Below, piece by piece: positions 24,065 through 30,006 of a stretch of DNA of 32,869 nucleotides. Origin of the DNA: Streptomyces sp. H27-H5 (lineage in GTDB: Bacteria > Actinomycetota > Actinomycetes > Streptomycetales > Streptomycetaceae); NCBI RefSeq assembly GCF_026627505.1, contig NZ_JAPNLK010000088.1, positions 1 through 32,869 on the forward strand, read 5' to 3'. The first letter of the stretch is position 1; every line of letters begins with the position of its first letter. Both the position numbers and the translations under genes were made by a program. The notes under the pieces were generated by a model. It did no database searches. It was not told the DNA's origin and saw only the letters and a program-made list of their open reading frames with translations.

Positions 24065-24111
24065 ACGAGCGCCCGGGGCGGCCGTGTTGGCCGGCCGTCC
24101 CGGGCGCTCGT
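24065..24111 (-). terminator. Hairpin between lasA and lasC (probable attenuator)
   Basis: A long near-perfect inverted repeat: ACGAGCGCCCGGGGCGGCC beginning at 24065 pairs with GGCCGTCCCGGGCGCTCGT ending at 24111, with one G-T type mismatch. It lies in the 114-base gap after the precursor. A partial terminator here would give more precursor than enzyme mRNA, a common RiPP arrangement. Confidence 0.6.
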
Positions 24112-24142
24112 GATCAGCGGGGCGAAGCCCCCGCCGGGAGGT

Positions 24143-24280
24143 TCAGCCCTTCTGCCAGTACTGGGTGTCGTCCGCGTTGTTCCCGCCGTTCGACCCGAGG
24201 GTGACCTCGGTGACGGTGCCCAGGTCGGCCAGAGCCGGGGTGACGTACTCGGTGGTCTCGGTGACGGTGATGTCCTTCAT
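24143..24280 (-). CDS. lasA: Lasso peptide precursor
   Basis: Encodes 45 residues from ATG at 24280, with GGGAGA 6 bases upstream. The leader (1-28) has the lasso recognition pattern Y12-x-x-P15-x-L17-x-x-x-G21 for RRE binding and Thr27 at the conserved -2 position. Cutting after Leu28 gives a 17-residue core, GSNGGNNADDTQYWQKG. Gly1 would bond to the side chain of Asp9, giving a 9-membered ring and an 8-residue tail with Tyr13 and Trp14 as candidate steric plugs. Asp10 is next to the ring acceptor, giving a possible alternative only if ring size differs from the usual 7-9. There is no cysteine, so this is a class II lasso peptide. The core is unusually polar. I do not recognise it as a known peptide. 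Confidence 0.88.
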   Translation of the reverse strand: MKDITVTETTEYVTPALADLGTVTEVTLGSNGGNNADDTQYWQKG

Positions 24281-24319
24281 GGCTGTCTCCCTTGAGAAGT
24301 TGGTGCGCTGGTCCCCCGC

Positions 24320-24349
24320 GGGCCGGGCGGCGCGTCCACCGCCCGGCCC
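24320..24349 (-). terminator. Hairpin between the M20 gene and lasA
   Basis: GGGCCGGGCGG at 24320-24330 pairs with CCGCCCGGCCC at 24339-24349, an 11-bp perfect stem and 8-base loop. It lies 40 bases upstream of lasA, within the lasA 5' region. It may end the regulator-M20 transcript or act as a leader structure on lasA mRNA. Confidence 0.45.
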
Positions 24350-24376
24350 CTTGGACTCCTCTATGACAGCGGACCG

Positions 24377-24437
24377 CAACTCCGTTCGACAGAGACGAAG
24401 TTGGGGACTTCCTAGTACGGCCGGTGGGACGGAGTTG
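24377..24437 (-). promoter_or_regulatory. Three 9-bp half-sites upstream of lasA (probable operator)
   Basis: CAACTCCGT at 24377-24385, ACGAAGTTG at 24395-24403 and ACGGAGTTG at 24429-24437. The first two form an inverted repeat with a 9-base spacer (8 of 9 positions match), and the third is a perfect inverse of the first. They lie about 100-155 bases before the lasA ATG, a fitting place for the binding site of the cluster regulator. Confidence 0.5.
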
Positions 24438-24461
24438 GTATGGATCTGGGACGTCGCCAGG

Positions 24462-25652
24462 TCAGGACGCGTGCAGGAGGTCCAAGACGGCTTGGCGGTA
24501 GACCGCGTACACGGTTGGGAGCTCGGCCAGATGGGCGCGCTCGTCGATACCATGCAGCCCCTCGTAGGGGACGCCGAACCCGGCGGTCGCCGGGATGCCG
24601 TATCCGGCGAGCAGGTTCCCGATGTTGGAGGGCCCCGCCACCTTGGATCGCACCTCGACGCCGTGGGTCCGGGCACTGGCCAGGAGGGACGCGGCCGGCT
24701 CCTCGTGAGGCTGGAGTTGGAATGGCGGCCAGCACGCCACCTCGGTGATCACGGTGGGCTTCGGGCCCGGGAGCTCGGCGTCCAGCTCCGCCACTGCCTT
24801 CCGCACGTGGGCCTCGGCTGCCTCGCCGCCGAACGCCGGAACCGTGCGCACGTCCACGTTTAGCCGACACAGGTCCGGCACCGTCGAGAAGCCCTCACCG
24901 GCGTGGATGGAGGTGACGGTCAGCTTCGGGGGGAGCGGGAACCCGCCTTCGGCTTCGGTGGGGAGCCCGCCGTTCTCCAGCAGCTGCACTAGCCGGGTGG
25001 CGCGGGTGATCGCACTGACCTGGGTGCGGCTGGATCCCGAGTGACCGGATGGGGCGAACACGGAGATCGCTGCCCGCCACAGTCCGCGCCCGCCGACCAC
25101 GACCTCGTCCATGCCCGGGTAGCCGATCATCACCCCGGCGGGTCGCACCGCTTCCGGGTCGGCCAGGTAGGCACGGGCCCCGCCGAACCCTCCGGTGTGC
25201 TCGTCCACGTCGAGGAGGACCGCGAGGCCGCCCGCGAAGGAGTCTGCTCGCTGATGGAGTTCGGCCGCGATGTGGCAGTACGCAGCGGCGGCCAGCTTGG
25301 AGTCCGCCGAGCCGCGCCCCCGCAACCACCCCTCGACCACATCCCCGACGGCCGGCGGGAAGGTCCAGGAAGCCTCATCCCCGTAGGCCGCTGTGTCCAG
25401 GCAGGCATCCAGCGTCCACCACGGTCCTGGCCTGCCACCCGGGATCTCGATCAGCAGGCCGACGAGCTGGCCCCCCTCGTCGGTCAGCCGCCGGTGCGGC
25501 AGTGACCGCGTGGCAAGCCATCTTTCCAGCACGCCGAGGACAGGCCCGTACGCGTCGATGCCCCCTCGGCTGGGGTGACGGATGAGCGCCTGGGCGAGTT
25601 CGATCACCGAGTCCATCTGCTGTGCGGCCGTCGCGGCCGGGTCGTTCGTCAC
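24462..25652 (-). CDS. M20-family metallohydrolase-like protein with altered metal ligands
   Basis: Encodes 396 residues from GTG at 25652, which overlaps the regulator stop as GTGA and has AAGGAG just upstream. The fold is recognisable from WTFPPAVGDVVEGWLRGRGSADSK (bridging Asp in 'SAD'), a GHSGSSR dimerisation-domain block, and the final ligand in EGLHGIDER. M20 enzymes (ArgE, DapE, CPG2, aminoacylases) hydrolyse amide bonds with two zinc ions. Here the first ligand block reads DACLDT where family members read GHxD, the catalytic block reads VDEHTGG where they read DEE-x-GG, and the IVGEP-type block reads IGYPG. So three of the usual five ligands are changed (His to Cys, Glu to His, Glu to Tyr) while the general-base Glu remains. 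It may use different metals, or be a binding protein. It is co-transcribed with the regulator and lies next to lasA. Confidence 0.75.
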   Translation of the reverse strand: MTNDPAATAAQQMDSVIELAQALIRHPSRGGIDAYGPVLGVLERWLATRSLPHRRLTDEGGQLVGLLIEIPGGRPGPWWTLDACLDTAAYGDEASWTFPPAVGDVVEGWLRGRGSADSKLAAAAYCHIAAELHQRADSFAGGLAVLLDVDEHTGGFGGARAYLADPEAVRPAGVMIGYPGMDEVVVGGRGLWRAAISVFAPSGHSGSSRTQVSAITRATRLVQLLENGGLPTEAEGGFPLPPKLTVTSIHAGEGFSTVPDLCRLNVDVRTVPAFGGEAAEAHVRKAVAELDAELPGPKPTVITEVACWPPFQLQPHEEPAASLLASARTHGVEVRSKVAGPSNIGNLLAGYGIPATAGFGVPYEGLHGIDERAHLAELPTVYAVYRQAVLDLLHAS

Positions 25653-26464
25653 TCTGCTCCTTGCCATGGAAAGCCGCGCCGCCGAGTTGGCAGGGCGGCG
25701 ACAGCCTCGGCTGTCTCTACCGGCCGTGCGGAGGCGCATGCCTCCCGGCCGTGTTGCACCAAACCGACCGCCGCGGCCTTGCTCAACAGCACCCCGCAGT
25801 CGAAGCCGTCCGCGCCGTGGAATGAGGGCAGGGGCAGGACGGCCGCCGACTCCGAGGCCACGATGAACCGCTCCATCGCATCTGCGGATTCGACGATCCC
25901 GATGTGAAGGGTCTTGACCCCGTTGCGACGTTCGGCCGGATCACGGAGTTCGAGGAGCCGCAGAAGGTGGTCGCTCAGGTCGTGGTGGCGGGGCGGCCCG
26001 TACAGGACGCGGTAGTGCACCAGGTCGGGTTGCTGCGCGACAGCCGTCTCGATCGCCGCGAGGTAGGTCTTCTCCCGGCTCCGGGACCCTGTGATCACGA
26101 GTTGCTCCCGGGCACCTGAGACGACCTCGACCATGGCCTCCAGCAGATCCGAGTAGCGGGTCAGGAGGCGGATGACGACTCCGGTCCCGGCCACCTCCAA
26201 GGTGCTGGCCGGCCCGCTCCTGTCCTGGTGCGCGAACAGGACCTCCGAGCGTTCGCGATACAGGGTCACCAGGGCCCGACGGTTCCTCGCTCCGGTCCGT
26301 TTCCGGCCCGATTCCCAGGCACTCAGCAGGCTGGCATCCGTCGCCCCGCCGGTGATCAGGTTGAGTTGGTCGGTGGCCTCTTCGAGAGTCCAGGTGCGCG
26401 CCCGTCGCGCGCTGCGTAACGCCGAGTCCGGCACGGCTGACCCCCTGGGGCTGATATCGAGCAT
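25649..26464 (-). CDS. XRE-type regulator with large C-terminal sensor-like domain
   Basis: Encodes 271 residues from ATG at 26464 (an ATG 10 codons further out is possible; neither has a strong ribosome site). Residues about 10-65 form a helix-turn-helix (ALRSARRARTWTLEEATDQLN, then TDASLLSAWESGRKRTGARNRRALV). The C-terminal 190 residues, with 'LLEAMVEVVSGAREQLVITGSRSREKTYLAAIETAV' and 'MERFIVASESAAVLPLPSF', resemble the PLD-like or DUF5919-type domains found behind XRE domains in Streptomyces regulators. It overlaps the M20 gene, reads into the lasso cluster, and is separated from the phage early operon by a terminator. It is the likely regulator of the cluster and a candidate ligand for the half-sites before lasA. 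Confidence 0.7.
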   Translation of the reverse strand: MLDISPRGSAVPDSALRSARRARTWTLEEATDQLNLITGGATDASLLSAWESGRKRTGARNRRALVTLYRERSEVLFAHQDRSGPASTLEVAGTGVVIRLLTRYSDLLEAMVEVVSGAREQLVITGSRSREKTYLAAIETAVAQQPDLVHYRVLYGPPRHHDLSDHLLRLLELRDPAERRNGVKTLHIGIVESADAMERFIVASESAAVLPLPSFHGADGFDCGVLLSKAAAVGLVQHGREACASARPVETAEAVAALPTRRRGFPWQGAE

Positions 26465-26567
26465 GGCGCGGCGCCTTCGCCGCTGTGGGCCCATGGTGCC
26501 GCCCGCCGACGGTTTGCGGGAGGTGGGGTTGTGCTCCCGTTACGGCTGCACGACGTGAGGACATGCG

Positions 26568-26601
26568 GCAGCCCCGCCGACGGGGGTGACGGCGGGGCTG
26601 C
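26568..26601. terminator. Hairpin separating the early phage operon from the lasso cluster
   Basis: GCAGCCCCGCCG (26568-26579) pairs perfectly with CGGCGGGGCTGC (26590-26601), a 12-bp stem with a 10-base loop. It sits about 75 bases past the last early gene and about 100 bases before the regulator start, so it would stop early phage transcription before it enters the lasso genes. Confidence 0.65.
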
Positions 26602-26676
26602 TGGTGCAGATCGTATGAGATCAAAAGAGGCTCTGATGGAAGAACTGCGCATTCCGGTCGGAGCTGTTGATACGTA

Positions 26677-26967
26677 TCAGGCAGATTCCTGGTGCATGAC
26701 CTTGGCGGGATCGGCGGTGCCGCCCACATAGCGCGCCCAGACTCCGGCCCCTTCGTCCCCGGTACTGCGTGCGTGAGCCTCGAAGGCACCCGCCGGCCGG
26801 AACGCGGCCAGCTTGCCGGTGCGGATGCGGTAGGCGAAATTCGAGGCAGGGCCGATGGCGGGGCGTTCGGCGACGAGGGCCCAGTCGCCGGGCCGGGCGC
26901 GAAGGGCGCGTGCGGCGTTGTCGGCGTCTGCGCTGCGGGAAGGGAGGGGCTCGAACTGGACGGGCAT
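26677..26967 (-). CDS. Small hypothetical phage protein
   Basis: Encodes 96 residues from ATG at 26967, which overlaps the upstream stop by one base (TGATG). The chain has 'ADNAARALRARPGDWALVAERPAIGPASNFAYRIRTGKLAAFRPAGAFEAHAR'. This pattern (R-P-G-x-W, Y-x-I-x-x-G, F-x-P-x-G-x-F-E-A) is shared by small actinophage proteins of unknown function, possibly with a Lsr2-neighbour or nucleic-acid-binding role, which I cannot confirm. It is the last gene of the early operon, before a terminator. Confidence 0.6.
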   Translation of the reverse strand: MPVQFEPLPSRSADADNAARALRARPGDWALVAERPAIGPASNFAYRIRTGKLAAFRPAGAFEAHARSTGDEGAGVWARYVGGTADPAKVMHQESA

Positions 26968-27137
26968 CAGGTGGCTCCGTTCACGGTGGGCGTCTCGGCG
27001 AGGCTGCGGATTCGGGCGGCCAGTAGCCACTGCCGGTCCGCGAGGTCCTCGCAGAGGGCGTTCGCGATCGAGGCGATCTCTGCGAGGACGTGCGGTGAGG
27101 GGGCTTGTTGCCCGGGCGGCTGGGCGTTGGGCGACAT
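26967..27137 (-). CDS. Small hypothetical phage protein
   Basis: Encodes 56 residues from ATG at 27137. After a short Pro/Gln-rich start it is one or two amphipathic helices (LAEIASIANALCEDLADRQWLLAARIRSLAE). No family is recognised. It is coupled to the next gene by a TGATG overlap. Confidence 0.5.
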   Translation of the reverse strand: MSPNAQPPGQQAPSPHVLAEIASIANALCEDLADRQWLLAARIRSLAETPTVNGAT

Positions 27138-27148
27138 GTGGGCCCCGG

Positions 27149-27256
27149 TCAGCGGTTGTTGCAGCGGCAGGTGTTGGTGATCGGGTTGAACCACGAGTCA
27201 CAGGAGGTGCACCAGATTGCTCCGGGGACGGGCGGTTCGCCGGGGGTGGGGGACAT
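27149..27256 (-). CDS. Tiny zinc-ribbon-like protein
   Basis: Encodes 35 residues from ATG at 27256, with AGGAAG 8 bases upstream. It contains IWCTSCDSWFNPITNTCRC: a C-x-x-C pair and a C-x-C pair that could hold one zinc ion. Such mini zinc ribbons are common in actinophage early regions. No function is assigned. Confidence 0.5.
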   Translation of the reverse strand: MSPTPGEPPVPGAIWCTSCDSWFNPITNTCRCNNR

Positions 27257-27270
27257 GTCGGGCTTCCTGT

Positions 27271-27591
27271 TCAGAGGGTTCCGGGGAGGGTGGCGCGTGG
27301 ACCGCCGGGGGCGAGGGTGGAGACGATGAGGGCGAGATCGCGAGGCCGCCACAGGGCCACTTCGAATCCGCACTCGGAGAGGTGGCGCAGCCACAGCTTC
27401 TGTTCGGGCCGCATGCGGCCGGTGTCGGTCTTCAGCTCGATGAAGATCGTGCGTCCTGCTGTCGGGTGGCCGTATACCTCGTCGGGCCATCCGGCGTCAC
27501 TGCGAAGCGAGTTGTGGGTGTGGTAGGCGAGGGTCCAGCCGCGCATCTGGGCGAGTTGCCTGACGTGGCGACGGAACTGTTCCTCGTTCAC
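27271..27591 (-). CDS. VRR-NUC domain nuclease
   Basis: Encodes 106 residues from GTG at 27591, chosen because it overlaps the upstream stop as GTGA; a GTG 9 codons earlier is possible. It is a stand-alone VRR-NUC (PD-(D/E)XK) domain: an acidic residue in DAGWPDEVYG, then IFIELKTDTGRMRPEQKLWL carrying the E-x-K catalytic pair, and the helix with conserved Q (PEQ). Family members of about 100 residues in phages cut branched or specific DNA structures and are often found close to terminase genes. Here the lasso cluster lies between it and the terminases. All catalytic residues appear intact. Confidence 0.85.
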   Translation of the reverse strand: MNEEQFRRHVRQLAQMRGWTLAYHTHNSLRSDAGWPDEVYGHPTAGRTIFIELKTDTGRMRPEQKLWLRHLSECGFEVALWRPRDLALIVSTLAPGGPRATLPGTL

Positions 27592-27836
27592 CGCGTGCCA
27601 GCGGGTCGGTAGGTCCACGTCGCGATGGCCGCTTCCAGCACGGCGTAGTGCTCGGCTGCGTGCGGGTCGGGCTTGCGCGTCGGGGCGGGCGCCGCCTGCG
27701 GGGTCGCCTTGCGACGGTGCCGGTCCTTGAGGACTTCCTGAACGGTGTATCGCTCGCTGATGAGTTCGGCGAGCGGGTGGCCGTACTGCTCGATGGCGTG
27801 TTCGTCTTCGAGGTCGGCGGTGGTGGTTGTAGGCAT
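27588..27836 (-). CDS. Small hypothetical phage protein
   Basis: Encodes 82 residues from ATG at 27836, with GGAGAAG just upstream. The chain has 'EQYGHPLAELISERYTVQEVLKDRHRRK', a Pro/Ala-rich basic linker, then 'HYAVLEAAIATWTYR'. No family is recognised. It overlaps the VRR-NUC gene by 4 bases, so the two are probably made together. Confidence 0.5.
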   Translation of the reverse strand: MPTTTTADLEDEHAIEQYGHPLAELISERYTVQEVLKDRHRRKATPQAAPAPTRKPDPHAAEHYAVLEAAIATWTYRPAGTR

Positions 27837-27854
27837 CTGCTTCTCCGTGGGTGT

Positions 27855-27887
27855 GGCCGGGACCCGCTGTGGGGGCGGGTCCCGGCC
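27855..27887 (-). terminator. Leader hairpin upstream of the 82-residue gene
   Basis: GGCCGGGACCCG (27855-27866) pairs perfectly with CGGGTCCCGGCC (27876-27887). It ends 18 bases before the ATG at 27836, so it may be a terminator for the genes above or a 5'-leader structure controlling entry into the nuclease genes. Confidence 0.5.
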
Positions 27888-28009
27888 GGAGGGGTGGCTC
27901 GTATCTGACGAGCCGTTCCGGACGAGCTGGGCGCGGGGGTCTCTGCCCGTTCGGAAGTTGGTGGTGTCGGGCCGTGCCTTCGGCCTGACTTGCAGGACCG
28001 TAACATGAA

Positions 28010-28034
28010 TTTGTGTAGCGGCCTATTTCTAGTC
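28010..28034 (-). repeat. 25-bp repeat, copy 2
   Basis: TTTGTGTAGCGGCCTATTTCTAGTC (written in plus orientation in two parts: TTTGTGTAGC at 28010-28019, then GGCCTATTTCTAGTC) matches copy 1 at 28508-28532 at 20 of 25 positions. Both copies begin right at the stop codon of a minus-strand gene and precede a new gene. A regulatory or promoter-type role is inferred. Confidence 0.5.
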
Positions 28035-28193
28035 GATGGCCACCACGTCCTCCGCGTCGTGGTACTGCGGCCGGGATGTCCCCGGCCAGAGGATCCCCAC
28101 CAGTCGCCCGCCTGCGAACGGGTCGCTCCCATACCCGCAGACGGTGCCGAAAAGGCGTATGCGCCCGTTCGTCGGTGGGGTCTTGAGGGTCAC
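28029..28193 (-). CDS. Small hypothetical phage protein
   Basis: About 54 residues from a tentative GTG at 28193. The frame is open further upstream but runs into the neighbouring gene. The readable part is 'VTLKTPPTNGRIRLFGTVCGYGSDPFAGGRLVGILWPG' and ends 'HDAEDVVAID'. This suggests a small beta-barrel-like protein. No family is recognised and the start is uncertain. Confidence 0.4.
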   Translation of the reverse strand: MTLKTPPTNGRIRLFGTVCGYGSDPFAGGRLVGILWPGTSRPQYHDAEDVVAID

Positions 28194-28236
28194 GGTGGCG
28201 CCTGTCGGGTACTCCGGGGCGGGCCCTGTTCGGTGG

Positions 28237-28494
28237 TTACTTGGCTGCGAGGAGTTCAAGGCCGCGCCCCCATTCGGGGGTGATGGGCTCGTGGAAGGCG
28301 CACCCGCCTCCCTGGCTCTCCAGGTCGGTTGCCGTCCAGTCGTCGGCGCCACCGTCCGCGGGTCGCTCGAAGTGCTGGATGCTGCCGCAGTTGAGTGTGA
28401 CGGCCAGGCGCAGGCCGCCGCTTGCGGTGGGGGTGACGCCGTAGCGGCCGCCCTCGGTGAGGGCTTGCTTGGTGAGGCTGTCTCCGAGACTCAT
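28237..28494 (-). CDS. Small hypothetical phage protein
   Basis: Encodes 85 residues from ATG at 28494, with AAGGA about 9 bases upstream. It starts MSLGDSLTKQALTEGGRYGV, has 'LRLAVTLNCGSIQHFER' and ends 'EWGRGLELLAAK'. No family is recognised. It has its own upstream repeat element (copy 1 at 28508-28532), suggesting separate control from the zinc-ribbon gene before it. Confidence 0.5.
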   Translation of the reverse strand: MSLGDSLTKQALTEGGRYGVTPTASGGLRLAVTLNCGSIQHFERPADGGADDWTATDLESQGGGCAFHEPITPEWGRGLELLAAK

Positions 28495-28507
28495 GGCACG
28501 TCGTCCT

Positions 28508-28532
28508 TTTTGGTAGTGGCCTATTTATGGTC
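28508..28532 (-). repeat. 25-bp repeat, copy 1
   Basis: The shared core in plus orientation is GTAG-Y-GGCCTATTT followed by N-T-N-GTC. It lies between the stop of the zinc-ribbon gene and the start of the 85-residue gene. See copy 2 at 28010-28034. Confidence 0.5.
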
Positions 28533-28770
28533 AGTAGAGTGCGCCGAAGCCGTCGCAGAGATCGCAGGTGTCGCCGGTCGAAGGCTTCACGCCGTCGTCG
28601 CATGCCGGGCATGCGAGGCGGCGGCCGATGCCGTGGCATTCGGTGCAGGTTCGATCGACCTCGTGGGGGCCGTGAAGGTATACCTCCGTGCCCTTGCCCT
28701 CGCAGCTGTCGCACTCGGGGGCGTCCGTGTCATAGACGCCGGCGCAGCTGACCGGGGTGAACGTGACCAC
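28531..28770 (-). CDS. DnaJ-type zinc-ribbon protein
   Basis: Encodes 79 residues from GTG at 28770, with GGAGAAGGGA 8 bases upstream. Four CxxC units, three of them in C-x-x-C-x-G-x-G form (CDSCEGKG, CTECHGIG, CPACDDG, CDLCDGFG), reproduce the cysteine-rich zinc domain of DnaJ without the J domain. Such isolated domains bind two zinc ions and occur widely in actinophage genomes, probably as protein- or nucleic-acid-binding adaptors. A well-defined promoter lies directly upstream. Confidence 0.75.
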   Translation of the reverse strand: MVTFTPVSCAGVYDTDAPECDSCEGKGTEVYLHGPHEVDRTCTECHGIGRRLACPACDDGVKPSTGDTCDLCDGFGALY

Positions 28771-28819
28771 GGGTGATTCCCTTCTCCGGTGAGGCTCGGC
28801 GCCTCTTCCTTATATGTGA

Positions 28820-28847
28820 ATTCTACTATGCCTGGTGGGGGTGTCCA
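28820..28847 (-). promoter_or_regulatory. Early promoter copy 2
   Basis: On the minus strand TGGACA (28847-28842), 16 bases, TAGAAT (28825-28820), embedded in the shared block GGACACCCCC ... CATAGTAGAATTCA. It is almost identical to the promoter at 31002-31029 and starts the zinc-ribbon gene's transcript near 28813. Confidence 0.65.
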
Positions 28848-28860
28848 GTGCCCTTGGCCA

Positions 28861-29715
28861 TCAATCCGCCTGGCGTCGAACGTGGCGGAGCAGGGCCGCC
28901 CCCACGCTGTGGAGCCGCGCCGCCGTCCACTGTGACCCCGAGATGCTCACCCGGACGATCGGCCGCCCGGCCTCCTCCAGCAGCAACACGCCCGGGGTCG
29001 CGGCCGAGTACCGCACCCTCCACCCTCCGTCAGCCTGCTCCGAGGGGGCGGGCAGCGGTGGGGCGAGCAGATCGTCCACCACGGGTGGGATGTGGCGAGA
29101 GAACGTGGCAAGCCGCTCCTCATCGTGGCGGCATCCGCCCATGCAGATCATCAGGCAGGCCCGCGTTCCGACAGTGAGGAACGCATGCCGGATGCTGGTG
29201 CCGACCGCCCTGCTGCGCACCTCGCCGTGCGGCGCGGGGGTGACGCGATGCAGCCAGAACCCTTCCATGGAGGCGTCCCGATACCGACGACCCAGCTCCC
29301 ATCCTTCCAGGCGCGACACCTCGGCCCACGTCCACGGCCGGCCGCCATCGAGGCGGTCGACAGCGTCGGGCCCACTCGTCATCCACAGCTGTGAGCTGGC
29401 GGTGGCGTTGAACAATCCCTCGCTGTAGGTGGTCTCGACACGGACGAGGACCCGGTCGCCGCCGACCTCCAGAGCCCGGCGGTTCGGGGCGGTCAACACA
29501 GGGCATTGCGTGCAGGCCCCGTCCCGTATGCAGGAGCCGAAGCCGCCCCACCGGGCGCGTCTGGTGTCCTGGCTCTCGAAGAGAGTCGCGTAGGAGCGGG
29601 GGAGTAGTGCGCACTGCGGCCCGGCCGCTCCTATATGCCCGTTCAGGCTGAGGCGGTTGTAGCCCTTCCCGTCCGAGGGGCGTACGGGCTCGGGCTCGGG
29701 CAGATGGACCGGCAT
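28861..29715 (-). CDS. Hypothetical phage protein with a cysteine cluster
   Basis: Encodes 284 residues from ATG at 29715, overlapping the upstream stop by one base. No family is recognised. Residues about 62-72 hold CIRDGACTQC (C-x6-C-x-x-C), and a later CLMICMGGCRH adds three more cysteines. Together these could bind a metal or an Fe-S cluster. Between them 'WTWAEVSRLEGWELGRRYRDASMEGFWLHRV' suggests a folded core, followed by an acidic/Pro-rich linker and a small C-terminal beta domain. It follows the gene with a clamp-like C-terminus, so a replication-linked role is possible but unproven. Confidence 0.55.
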   Translation of the reverse strand: MPVHLPEPEPVRPSDGKGYNRLSLNGHIGAAGPQCALLPRSYATLFESQDTRRARWGGFGSCIRDGACTQCPVLTAPNRRALEVGGDRVLVRVETTYSEGLFNATASSQLWMTSGPDAVDRLDGGRPWTWAEVSRLEGWELGRRYRDASMEGFWLHRVTPAPHGEVRSRAVGTSIRHAFLTVGTRACLMICMGGCRHDEERLATFSRHIPPVVDDLLAPPLPAPSEQADGGWRVRYSAATPGVLLLEEAGRPIVRVSISGSQWTAARLHSVGAALLRHVRRQAD

Positions 29716-29939
29716 CAGAACAAACCCTCCTGGCCGGTGTCTCCGACTGCCGGCCGGGCCTGCCGGACGGGCTTCTGTGGGGGCTGCTCTCCGAACAGGG
29801 CTGGTGTGCCGTGACTGTCCGGTGTGGCGTAGATCCGTCCGGGGCCGGCGGGTACGGGAAGGGTGGCGGGGGCCGCGGCGTCGAAGTCGCCTTCGGTCAT
29901 CGCGGTCCAGTCCATTCCGGTGGGAGGGTGCTCGGTCAA
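29715..29939 (-). CDS. Small protein ending in a sliding-clamp-like motif
   Basis: Encodes 74 residues from TTG at 29939, chosen because AAGGAG lies 6 bases upstream. The chain is acidic then Pro-rich and seems disordered (MDWTAMTEGDFDAAAPATLPVPAGPGRIYATPDSHG in pieces). It ends TGQEGLF. The last five residues fit the Q-x-x-L-F beta-clamp-binding pattern. It is translationally linked to the 284-residue gene. The motif reading is inference from five residues. Confidence 0.5.
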   Translation of the reverse strand: MTEHPPTGMDWTAMTEGDFDAAAPATLPVPAGPGRIYATPDSHGTPALFGEQPPQKPVRQARPAVGDTGQEGLF

Positions 29940-29961
29940 GGGAGTCTCCTTCGCTTCGTGC

Positions 29962-29996
29962 GGCGGGGGGCGGGGCTCACGGCTCCGCCCCCGCTC
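29962..29996 (-). terminator. GC-rich hairpin after the ParB-like gene
   Basis: GCGGGGGGCGGGGC around 29963-29976 pairs imperfectly with CTCCGCCCCCGC around 29983-29994. It lies just after the ParB stop and before the AAGGAG of the 74-residue gene, so it could reduce transcription past ParB. Confidence 0.4.
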
Positions 29997-30006
29997 CGTC
30001 TGCCCG

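Noticed and set aside
23039..24295. Long plus-strand frame of 418 codons opposite lasC and lasA
   Set aside because: Arg/Gly/His-rich antisense shadow; the minus strand encodes intact lasso genes here.
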